Below, in pieces: positions 1 through 5,686 of a stretch of DNA of 5,686 bases (its first letter is position 1; the number at the start of each line of letters is the position of its first letter). The DNA lies in the NCBI GenBank assembly GCA_020201485.1, contig JAIVGT010000270.1:1-5686 (forward strand), in the 5' to 3' direction. The position numbers and the translations under genes were made by a program. The stretch comes from Halobacteriales archaeon. Lineage in GTDB: Archaea > Thermoplasmatota > SW-10-69-26 > JACQPN01 > JAIVGT01. Below the pieces are notes generated by a model, which saw only the letters and a program-made list of their open reading frames with translations, was not told the origin of the DNA and did no database searches.

Positions 1-1172
1 AGATGCACACCATGCTCCTCATGCTGCACAACAAGCAGACCACGCCCTTCCTCGGCGAGATCCGGCTGCACCTACGGTTCGTGGATGGCACGGCGCAGCA
101 GATCGCAGCGGCCGCGGCGTGCGACAGCCTCATCGTGATGGTTGGCGACGCGTGCGCCGCCGGGCAGGATCTCCACGCCCTCGACGGCCAGCTCAGGGTC
201 CAGACCTACGACGTGCCCCGCGACCCGCTGGGCGACGACCGCAACGTCTGGCCGAGCAACCCGCGCCTCGACAGCTTCGTCGCCAGCACGAGCGGCACGA
301 TGGTGTTCAGCGCCGGGCACCTGCACCCGAACGGCGTCGCCGACGTCGTGGTGAACCTCGGGCCGGACGATGCGCCGTGCGCCGACCTCGACCGCGACGG
401 CTTCGCCGGCGTCACGCTGTTCCGCAGCGACAAGCTGGACCACGACCCGCTCGCCTGGCCGCACAGCGAGGACTACCAGATGGGCACGACGCAGCCCGGC
501 TTCCGCGCCCCCATCCGCGCCGGGGACCGCATCGCGCAGTTCGGCGTCTATGCCGACCGGGACCAGGCGAGCTACGCGGCCATGGCGTTCGCCGGCCTGC
601 ACGTCGACCCACGACAAGCGCCCGCCGCGCGCAACGGCGCGTGCAGCCTGGCCGACACGGCTCCCCTCCTGCTCGGCGGCGGGGACGCGACGCGCAGCGT
701 GCCGAACCGCGCCTTCGACCACGACATGCCGGTGTGCGGTGTGGGCGGCGCGCCGGCGTGCGAGGGCGACCCGGCGCTGCCTGTCCCGGGCGCGGAGGCG
801 AGCCGGGTCGTCATCAGCGGCTTCACCTACCTCCTCGGCGACCGCGGCCTGGCCGCGCCCCTCGGCCTGCCCCCGGTCGTGCGCCAGGGCACGAGCATCA
901 CGTTCGTCAATGCCGATGTGGGCATGGTCGTGCGGCACACCGTGACGAGCTGCGCCTGGCCGTGCAACGGAGCGTACACGGCGAACTACCCGCAGCCCGA
1001 CGGGCGCTTCGACAGCGGCCGCATGGGCAACGCGGACATCTTCGACGGGGGCAGCGTGGTCCCGCCGCGCGACACGACGTGGGACACGCCCGCCGACCTG
1101 CCGCCCGGCGTCTACAGCTACTACTGCCGCCTGCACCCGTGGATGCGGGGCGCGTTCCAGGTCGTGGCCTGA
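1..1172 (+). CDS. PHM-like copper domain + C-terminal cupredoxin protein, paralogue 1 (5' partial)
   Basis: This is the C-terminal 389 residues of an exported copper protein; the first whole codon is at base 3 and about 170 N-terminal residues lie outside the window. The start is therefore unknown, and the ATG at base 3 is an internal Met. Numbering from base 3, MLH gives His9 (third CuH-type ligand), GHLHP gives His106 and His108, and YAAMAFAG gives Met194 (CuM-type ligands). An acidic loop DLDRDG (128-133) looks like a calcium-binding DxDxDG loop. The last ~120 residues are a cupredoxin with type 1 copper ligands His312, Cys375, His378 and Met381, the last three in YYCRLHPWM. All nine cysteines match those of the two downstream paralogues. 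It is the most divergent copy: the stretch between the MLH and GHLH motifs is about 23 residues shorter just before GHLH. The protein ends right after the cupredoxin with no membrane anchor. The copper-site reading is inferred from motifs and spacing, and the substrate is unknown. Confidence 0.88.
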   Translation, partial: MHTMLLMLHNKQTTPFLGEIRLHLRFVDGTAQQIAAAAACDSLIVMVGDACAAGQDLHALDGQLRVQTYDVPRDPLGDDRNVWPSNPRLDSFVASTSGTMVFSAGHLHPNGVADVVVNLGPDDAPCADLDRDGFAGVTLFRSDKLDHDPLAWPHSEDYQMGTTQPGFRAPIRAGDRIAQFGVYADRDQASYAAMAFAGLHVDPRQAPAARNGACSLADTAPLLLGGGDATRSVPNRAFDHDMPVCGVGGAPACEGDPALPVPGAEASRVVISGFTYLLGDRGLAAPLGLPPVVRQGTSITFVNADVGMVVRHTVTSCAWPCNGAYTANYPQPDGRFDSGRMGNADIFDGGSVVPPRDTTWDTPADLPPGVYSYYCRLHPWMRGAFQVVA

Positions 1173-1235
1173 GACCTCGTCACGACGCGGAATGGGCCAG
1201 CGCTGCCCAGACTCCGCAGACGCAGGCACGCTCTC

Positions 1236-1252
1236 CGGCGAGAGCCATTAAG
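1236..1252 (+). promoter_or_regulatory. Putative archaeal BRE/TATA promoter of paralogue 2
   Basis: The decamer CGGCGAGAGC (1236-1245) is followed at once by the A/T-rich box ATTAAG (1247-1252), in an otherwise G/C-dominated gap. The box is centred about 27 bp before the ATG at 1277. No Shine-Dalgarno sequence precedes that ATG. This fits an archaeal BRE plus TATA element driving a leaderless transcript. The same decamer recurs exactly before paralogue 3 at almost the same distance from the ATG (41 versus 40 bp from its first base). Confidence 0.6.
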
Positions 1253-1276
1253 CCAGCGTGCGGGGTCCTGCCTCTG

Positions 1277-3064
1277 ATGCGCCCCCGCGCCCCACTGGCG
1301 GTGTTGGTCCTCGCCGTGCTCGTCCTGCCAGCGCTGCCGGGGCCTGCGGCGAGCGCACCGCCGGCCAACGCGGTGCCCATCGGACCGCTCGGCGTGCCCC
1401 TCGACATCGGCCCGGGCGACCTCGTCGCGCCCGTCCAAGGCATGCTGCCGGAGCCGGCGGGGACCGTGGTGCACACCACGTTCCTGTATGGGCCGCACGA
1501 CATCCCGCCGGGCTGGGACCTCGACCGCTACACGGTGAGCCTGCCGTTCGAGACGGGCTTCGTCACGCGCCTCGAGTACCACCTCGTGGACGCGGCCACG
1601 GGCGAGAGCTACACGAACCTGCAGGTGCACATCCACCACGCGCTCTGGTTCAACCCGCAGCTCACCACGGGCGGCTTCGGCGGCGAGTTCGTCATGGGCA
1701 CGGGGGAGGAGCGGAGCGTCATCGACCTCGGCCTGCGCGCGGCCGCCGACCCGGCCGGGCCCCTGTACGGCTTGCAGTTCCTGCGCCAGAGCCCGCAGGT
1801 GCTCGTGCTCATGCTCCACAACAAGCAGACCACGCCGCACCAGGTCGTCATCCGCCTCGACGTGGACTTCGTGTACGGCACCTCGCTCAGCATCCGGGAC
1901 GCATCGGACTGTGCCGGCGCGTTGCCCGCCCCCCTCAGCGACATCACCGGCTGCGCCGCCGGGCGGCGCGTGCACGACGTGCACGGCGCGCTGTTCGGCG
2001 AGGTGTTCGACGTGCCCCGCGAGCCGCAGGGCGACGGCGTGTTCACCTTCCCCACGGACGGCGAGCACAACCTGTACGGCCCGCCCGACTACGGGCTGCC
2101 CCTGCCCACGCTGCCGCGCTTCGGCAACCTGCTGCGCGAGGTCATGCCCGTCACGCAAAACGCGACGCTCGTGTTCGGCGGCGGGCACCTGCACCCCGGC
2201 GGCATCGCCACCGTCGTCGCGAACCTCGGCCCGGACGGCAGCGGCTGCGAGGCCGACCTCGACGGCGACGGCCTGCCCGGTGTGACGCTCTACCGCAGCG
2301 ACAAGATCGACCGCAACCCGGCCGCTTGGCCCTATTCCGAGGACTTCCAGATGGGCGTGACGAAGCCGGGCTTCCGCGCCCCGCTGCGCACCGGCGACCG
2401 GCTGGCCCAGTTCGCGCTGTACGCGAACGGCGACGTCGCCACGTACAACGCCATGACCTTCGCCGGCCTGCTCGTGGACCCGGCGCAGCGCCCCGCGCCC
2501 CGCACCCCCGGCCCCTGCCAGCTCGGCGAGCTGCGTGCGCACCTGCTCGGCGACCCGGGCGGCGACCCGGTGGAGACGGTGATGAACCGCGCCTGGGACG
2601 GCCCGGAGCTGGCGCTCTGCGGCGTGCCGGACGCGGCGGCATGCGACACGCCCGTCCCTCTCCCCGCGCCCGGCCTCGACAGCCCGCCCGCGGTCGGCAT
2701 CGCGGCGTTCCTCTACGCCCCTGGCGACCTGAACCTCGCCGCGCCCCTCGGCGCGCCGCCCGTCGTGCACGCCGGGCAGAGCCTGGGCTTCGTGAACCTC
2801 GACACCGCGGCCATCGTCCGGCACACCGTGACGAGCTGCGCCTGGCCGTGCAACGGCCCGTACACGGCGAACTATCCGCTGCCGGACGGGGCGTTCGACA
2901 GCGACCGCCTGGGCAACATGGACCTGGGCGACGGCGGGAGCGTCCCGCCCGACAGCCACGACGACGCGCTGTGGAGCACGCCGGGCGACCTGCCCGCCGG
3001 GTACTACGCCTATTTCTGCCGCATCCACCCCAGCATGCGCGGCGCCTTCGAGGTCGTGCCCTAG
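1277..3064 (+). CDS. Exported PHM-like two-copper domain fused to a cupredoxin, paralogue 2
   Basis: This complete protein has 595 residues. Residues 1-32 look like a signal peptide: MRPR, a hydrophobic core over about 7-20, and a possible AxA site at 30-32. The ATG at 1277 is chosen because a TATA-like box lies about 27 bp upstream and the signal peptide begins there; the frame stays open upstream but lacks coding character. Candidate copper ligands run in the PHM order: HIHH (His118, His120, His121), MLH (His181), GHLHP (His304, His306) and AMTFAG (Met393). Rat PHM uses His107/108/172 for CuH and His242/244/Met314 for CuM, so gaps are similar apart from an insertion of about 50 residues between the two halves. 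DLDGDG (327-332) is a possible calcium loop. Residues ~470-595 form a cupredoxin with His516, Cys581, His584 and Met587, and a CxxxC (Cys521, Cys525) just after the His. Eight other cysteines could form four disulfides. There is no C-terminal anchor, so it is probably soluble outside the membrane. A fused electron-donor role for the cupredoxin is inference; a purely structural or copper-storage role is possible. Confidence 0.93.
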   Translation: MRPRAPLAVLVLAVLVLPALPGPAASAPPANAVPIGPLGVPLDIGPGDLVAPVQGMLPEPAGTVVHTTFLYGPHDIPPGWDLDRYTVSLPFETGFVTRLEYHLVDAATGESYTNLQVHIHHALWFNPQLTTGGFGGEFVMGTGEERSVIDLGLRAAADPAGPLYGLQFLRQSPQVLVLMLHNKQTTPHQVVIRLDVDFVYGTSLSIRDASDCAGALPAPLSDITGCAAGRRVHDVHGALFGEVFDVPREPQGDGVFTFPTDGEHNLYGPPDYGLPLPTLPRFGNLLREVMPVTQNATLVFGGGHLHPGGIATVVANLGPDGSGCEADLDGDGLPGVTLYRSDKIDRNPAAWPYSEDFQMGVTKPGFRAPLRTGDRLAQFALYANGDVATYNAMTFAGLLVDPAQRPAPRTPGPCQLGELRAHLLGDPGGDPVETVMNRAWDGPELALCGVPDAAACDTPVPLPAPGLDSPPAVGIAAFLYAPGDLNLAAPLGAPPVVHAGQSLGFVNLDTAAIVRHTVTSCAWPCNGPYTANYPLPDGAFDSDRLGNMDLGDGGSVPPDSHDDALWSTPGDLPAGYYAYFCRIHPSMRGAFEVVP

Positions 3065-3090
3065 CCTGCCCGCGGAAGCCGATGATGCTG

Positions 3091-3108
3091 CGGCGAGAGC
3101 GCTTATCA
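3091..3108 (+). promoter_or_regulatory. Putative archaeal BRE/TATA promoter of paralogue 3
   Basis: CGGCGAGAGC (3091-3100) is identical to the decamer before paralogue 2. It is followed by TTATCA (3103-3108), centred about 26 bp before the ATG at 3131. No Shine-Dalgarno sequence is seen, so a leaderless transcript is likely. Two ATGs nearer the box (3114 and 3120) are out of frame with the gene. An own promoter in a gap of only 66 bp suggests that each copy is transcribed separately, although read-through from the upstream copy is not excluded. Confidence 0.62.
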
Positions 3109-3130
3109 GCGGCATGCGCATGACGCACCG

Positions 3131-4912
3131 ATGAGGTCCCGCGCCTGGCTCGCGAGCGCCGTGCTCGCCCTCCTCCTCGTCCCGGCCTTGCCCGCGGCTC
3201 CCGTGCCCGGCCCGCCGCTGGGCGGCGCACCGCTCGGCATCCGCCTGGAAGCGCTCCCGCTCGCCGACGTGGCGCAGCCGGTCGAGGCCATGCTGCCCCG
3301 CCCCGCCGGCAGCCTCGTGCACACGACCTTCCTGTACGGCCCGCACGTCGTGCCCCAGGGCTGGGACCTCGACCGCTACGCGCTCGCGCTGCCGTTCGAG
3401 ACGGGCTTCGTGACGAAGCTCGCCTTCCGCCTGCAGGACGCGGCGACGGGCGAGGTGCCGACGAACCTGCAGGTGCACATCCACCACGCCCTCTGGTTCG
3501 GCGCCGCGACGGGCACGCTCTCCCCGCCGTTCATCTTCGGCACGGGCGAGGAGCGCACGCAGATCGACCTGGCCTCGCGCGCCGCCGCCGCCCCGCACGG
3601 CCCGCTCTACGGCATCCCGTTCATGCAGGACCAGGCGCAGGTCCTCGTGCTCATGCTGCACAACAAGCAGACGGTTCCGCGCGTGGTGACCATCCTCCTC
3701 GACGTGGAGTTCGTCTACGGCACGGCCCCGCAGGTCGCGGATGCGCGCCGCTGCCGCGACCCCCTGCGCGCCCTGCCCGTGGACGACATCGACGGCTGCG
3801 TCGCCGGGCGCGACGTGCACGGCGTGCGCGGCGGGCTGTGGGGAGACATCTTCGACGTGCCCCGGCAGCCGCAGGGCGACGGCGTGTTCACCTACCCGCT
3901 CGACGGCATCTACAACCGGTACGGGCCGGCGGACTACGGCCTGCCCGTGCCGACGTACTACGGCTTCTTCACGCCGCGCCTCCTCAACGCCTCGTTCCTC
4001 GTCCCCGAGGACGCGACGCTCGTCTTCGCCCAGGGGCACCTGCATCCGAACGGCATGGCCACCATCGTGGCGAACCTCGGGCCGGACGGGAGCGGCTGCG
4101 ACGCAGACCTCGACGGGGACGGCTTGCCGGGCACGACGCTGTTCCGCAGCGACAAGCTGGACCGCAATCCCGCGGCGTGGCCGTATTCCGAGGACTTCCA
4201 GATGGGCGTGACGAAGCCCGGCTTCCGCGCGCCGCTGCGCGCCGGGGACAGGCTGGCCCAGTTCGGCCTGTACGCGAACCGCGAGGTCGCCACGTACCAG
4301 GCCATGACCTTCGCCGCCATCCAGATGGACCCGGCGCAGGCGCCCGGCCCGCGCGGCCCCGGCTGCGCCCGGAGCGACTTCGCGCCGCGCGTCGTGGACG
4401 CGCCGGGCATGGATGCGACCGCGACCGTGCCGAACCGGGCGTGGGACGGGCCGGAGCTGGCGTTGTGCGACGTCCCCGGTTCGCCGGCGTGCAACGCGCC
4501 CGTGCCACCGCCCGCGCCCGGCCTGGACAGCCCCCCGGCCGTGGCCATCGCCCAGTTCGCCTACGCGCCCGGGGACGCGAACCTCGCCGGTGCCCTCGGC
4601 TTGCCGCCGGTCGTGCACGCGGGGCGCGGCCTGACGTTCGTGAACGTGGACACGGCCGCGGTCGTCCGGCACACCGTGACGAGCTGCGCCTGGCCGTGCA
4701 ACGGCGCGTACACGGCGAACTACCCGCGGCCAGACGGCGTGTTCGACAGCGACCGGCTGGGCAACCTGGACGTGCTCGACGGGGGGAGCATCCCCCCCGA
4801 CCCGCACGACGACCCGCTGTGGGGCACGCCGGCCGACCTCCCGCCCGGCTTCTACAGCTATTTCTGCCGCCTGCACCCGACGATGCGCGGCGCCTTCGAG
4901 GTCGTGCCCTAG
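3131..4912 (+). CDS. Exported PHM-like two-copper domain fused to a cupredoxin, paralogue 3
   Basis: This complete protein of 593 residues is collinear with paralogue 2 and clearly closer to it than to paralogue 1. The signal peptide starts MRSRAWLASA with a leucine-rich core to about residue 20. Candidate CuH ligands are His116/118/119 (HIHH) and His177 (MLH). Candidate CuM ligands are His303 and His305 (GHLHP) and Met392 (AMTFA). DLDGDG (326-331) again lies about 20 residues after the GHLHP motif. The C-terminal cupredoxin (about 470-593) has His514, Cys579, His582 and Met585, with Cys519/Cys523 as the extra CxxxC. All nine cysteines match paralogue 2 one for one, which suggests four disulfides plus the copper-bound Cys. 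The ATG at 3131 is supported by the TATA-like box about 26 bp upstream and by an immediate signal peptide. The gene ends at the convergent junction, making it the last of the array. The fold is inferred from ligands and spacing; the cupredoxin assignment is firmer than the monooxygenase-like one. Confidence 0.94.
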   Translation: MRSRAWLASAVLALLLVPALPAAPVPGPPLGGAPLGIRLEALPLADVAQPVEAMLPRPAGSLVHTTFLYGPHVVPQGWDLDRYALALPFETGFVTKLAFRLQDAATGEVPTNLQVHIHHALWFGAATGTLSPPFIFGTGEERTQIDLASRAAAAPHGPLYGIPFMQDQAQVLVLMLHNKQTVPRVVTILLDVEFVYGTAPQVADARRCRDPLRALPVDDIDGCVAGRDVHGVRGGLWGDIFDVPRQPQGDGVFTYPLDGIYNRYGPADYGLPVPTYYGFFTPRLLNASFLVPEDATLVFAQGHLHPNGMATIVANLGPDGSGCDADLDGDGLPGTTLFRSDKLDRNPAAWPYSEDFQMGVTKPGFRAPLRAGDRLAQFGLYANREVATYQAMTFAAIQMDPAQAPGPRGPGCARSDFAPRVVDAPGMDATATVPNRAWDGPELALCDVPGSPACNAPVPPPAPGLDSPPAVAIAQFAYAPGDANLAGALGLPPVVHAGRGLTFVNVDTAAVVRHTVTSCAWPCNGAYTANYPRPDGVFDSDRLGNLDVLDGGSIPPDPHDDPLWGTPADLPPGFYSYFCRLHPTMRGAFEVVP

Positions 4913-4919
4913 CCGGCTG

Positions 4920-4932
4920 CCTCCTGTGGAGG
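4920..4932. terminator. Small hairpin between convergent genes
   Basis: CCTCC-TGT-GGAGG is a perfect 5-bp inverted repeat with a 3-base loop, inside the 31-bp gap between the stop of paralogue 3 and the stop of the convergent - strand gene. It has no T-run on either side, so it is neither a canonical intrinsic bacterial terminator nor the poly-T type usual in archaea. It could block or pause transcription from either side, or be chance in GC-rich DNA. Confidence 0.2.
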
Positions 4933-4943
4933 ACGCGGGAGCG

Positions 4944-5318
4944 TCAGCGAGGCGCGCGGCGCTCCTCGTCCGCGGCGCGCCGGGCCGCCTCGCGCTGCCG
5001 CATCCAGTCCATCGTCTCGGCGCTGAACGCGCCGCGCGCCCGCTGCGCGACGTGCTTGCGCGCCGCGCGGGATTCGCGGCTGCGCTCGGCCATGGCGGCG
5101 ATGCGGACGCGCTCCGCGCGCAGCTCCCCCACCGGCCGCTCCGACGTGCGCAACGCCTCGCGCGCCGCGTAGAACGCGTCGCGCACGCGCTCGACGAAGC
5201 CGCGCACGTCGCCCTCGTGGACGGGCAGGGCCCAGCGCTCGACGACGCTCCCCCGGTAGCGCACCTCGATGGTCAGCTCGTCCTGCTCCATACGGTGAGG
5301 TGGGCGCTCCGGGCACAT
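4944..5318 (-). CDS. Small charged protein of unknown function
   Basis: I do not recognise this family. From the ATG at 5318 it has 124 residues; a second in-frame ATG at 5291 (Met10) gives 115 residues starting MEQDELTIEV, and this shorter form has the more protein-like N-terminus. From Met10 there is a short beta-strand-like opening (ELTIEVRYRGSVVERWALPV). Then comes a long, very charged, Arg/Glu/Ala-rich and probably helical stretch to the C-terminus. There is no signal peptide, membrane segment or cysteine after residue 2, so it is probably cytoplasmic. It is convergent with the copper-protein array and lies 30 bp downstream of the stop codon of the - strand gene before it. A weak A/T-rich stretch at 5351-5355 could be a TATA element for the 5318 start, leaving a short leader. 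That the frame is coding is supported by its sensible opening strand and high third-position GC; function, partners and start are open. Confidence 0.6.
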   Translation of the reverse strand: MCPERPPHRMEQDELTIEVRYRGSVVERWALPVHEGDVRGFVERVRDAFYAAREALRTSERPVGELRAERVRIAAMAERSRESRAARKHVAQRARGAFSAETMDWMRQREAARRAADEERRAPR

Positions 5319-5348
5319 GAAGCCGAACCCGGGATTTCCGGTGCAGCT

Positions 5349-5686
5349 TCAAAATGCGCCGTAGGCTTTGCGGGTGCGCCCCACGTTTCCGCTGGAGATG
5401 CTGCGGTGGCGCGCGGCGCTCGCCGAACGCGTACAGGGTCGCCTTCCACTTCCCGACGGCGTACTCCTGGTCATTGCCGTGGTTGGCGGGCCACGGGCCG
5501 GGAGGAAGCCCATCGGTGTCGATGGCGCCGGCGCGGAATGTTGCAGCAATCGTCTCGTCGTTGTACCCGCGCGCGCCTGGTCCGCTGAAGCTGCAGAAGT
5601 CCCCGGGAGCGATAGCCCCGAACGATAACCCTTCGACGTTGCAGTCCGCCCGCCACCACCCCCCCGCGGGGTCGGTCACATTGATG
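5349..5686 (-). pseudogene. 3' part of a probable secreted-protein gene with an apparent frameshift
   Basis: The gene enters from the right edge on the - strand. From 5686 down to about 5415 one frame (codons ending at 5679, 5676 and so on) reads as a natural extracellular-type protein, rich in Gly, Trp, Asp and aromatic residues: GGWWRADCNVEGLSFG, later FCSFSGPGARGYNDET, and GKWKATLYAFGE. The start lies outside the window. Downstream of about 5410 that frame becomes Arg/Pro/Gln-rich, loses third-position GC bias, and runs on across the next gene to 4909. A neighbouring frame picks up a plausible C-terminus (SISSGNVGRTRKAYGAF) with high third-position GC and a stop at 5349-5351. The simplest reading is one extra base between about 5408 and 5418, in a run of alternating G and C. 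This may be a real broken gene, a sequencing error, or less likely programmed shifting. The family is not recognised. The two cysteines seen would suit a disulfide in an exported protein. Confidence 0.45.

Noticed and set aside
1161..1208. Weak inverted repeats (GTCGTG/CACGAC at 1161 and 1181; GGG...CCC around AGCGCT at 1194-1208) after paralogue 1, considered as a terminator
   Set aside because: The stems are short or bulged, one overlaps the stop codon, and there is no T-run. Such repeats are expected by chance at this GC content.
72..1229. Long - strand open frame opposite paralogue 1
   Set aside because: It is a shadow of the + strand gene caused by high GC3, with no protein-like composition.
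119..1276. Upstream extension of paralogue 2 in its own frame, running through paralogue 1
   Set aside because: The translation before 1277 is Arg/Pro-rich and out of frame with paralogue 1. The signal peptide and the promoter position both place the start at 1277.
2819..2856. CxxxC of the cupredoxin read as a CuA or heme c site
   Set aside because: CuA needs a His four residues after the second Cys plus other ligands, and heme c needs CxxCH. Neither is present. The downstream CxxHxxM is a standard type 1 site.
1121..4876. Very long open frame on the - strand, about 1250 codons, opposite paralogues 2 and 3
   Set aside because: It is antisense to two clear genes. Its translation is a repetitive Arg/Val/His/Ala/Gly mix typical of a GC-rich shadow frame, it crosses the intergenic gap, and it contains no recognisable domain.
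1..5686. CRISPR array, tRNA or rRNA genes, insertion sequence or transposase
   Set aside because: I saw no regularly spaced short repeats, no tRNA-like cloverleaf, and no transposase motifs or terminal inverted repeats. The only repeats are those between the paralogous genes.

Overview
The window is very GC-rich and compact, with strongly GC-biased third codon positions. Most of it is a tandem array of three paralogous genes on the + strand (the first cut by the window edge). A short convergent stretch on the - strand holds one small unrecognised gene and the 3' part of a second. I think the source is a high-GC archaeon, possibly a Thermoplasmatota-like lineage, but the taxonomy is inference. 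The main support is that both complete paralogues have a purine-rich BRE-like decamer plus an A/T-rich TATA-like box centred about 26-28 bp before the ATG, with no Shine-Dalgarno sequence. That is the arrangement of archaeal leaderless promoters.

Layout: 1-1172 is the C-terminal two thirds of paralogue 1. 1277-3064 is paralogue 2 (595 aa) and 3131-4912 is paralogue 3 (593 aa). A 31-bp gap separates the stop of paralogue 3 from the stop of a convergent - strand gene (4944-5318, about 115-124 aa, charged, function unknown). At 5349-5686 (- strand) lies the end of a gene for an apparently secreted protein, whose reading frame seems to shift near 5410.

The three + strand proteins are predicted exported copper proteins of unusual build. 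After a signal peptide comes a region of about 400 residues. It carries, in order, HxHH, MLH, GHLHP and a Met in an AM(T/A)FA motif. This is the order and approximate spacing of the CuH and CuM ligands of peptidylglycine alpha-hydroxylating monooxygenase (PHM) and dopamine beta-monooxygenase. The C-terminal ~125 residues form a cupredoxin with a full type 1 copper ligand set (His, then Cys-x2-His-x2-Met). My working hypothesis is a secreted, PHM-like, two-copper monooxygenase with an electron-transfer cupredoxin fused in cis, present in at least three tandem copies, each with its own promoter. Substrate and activity are unknown.
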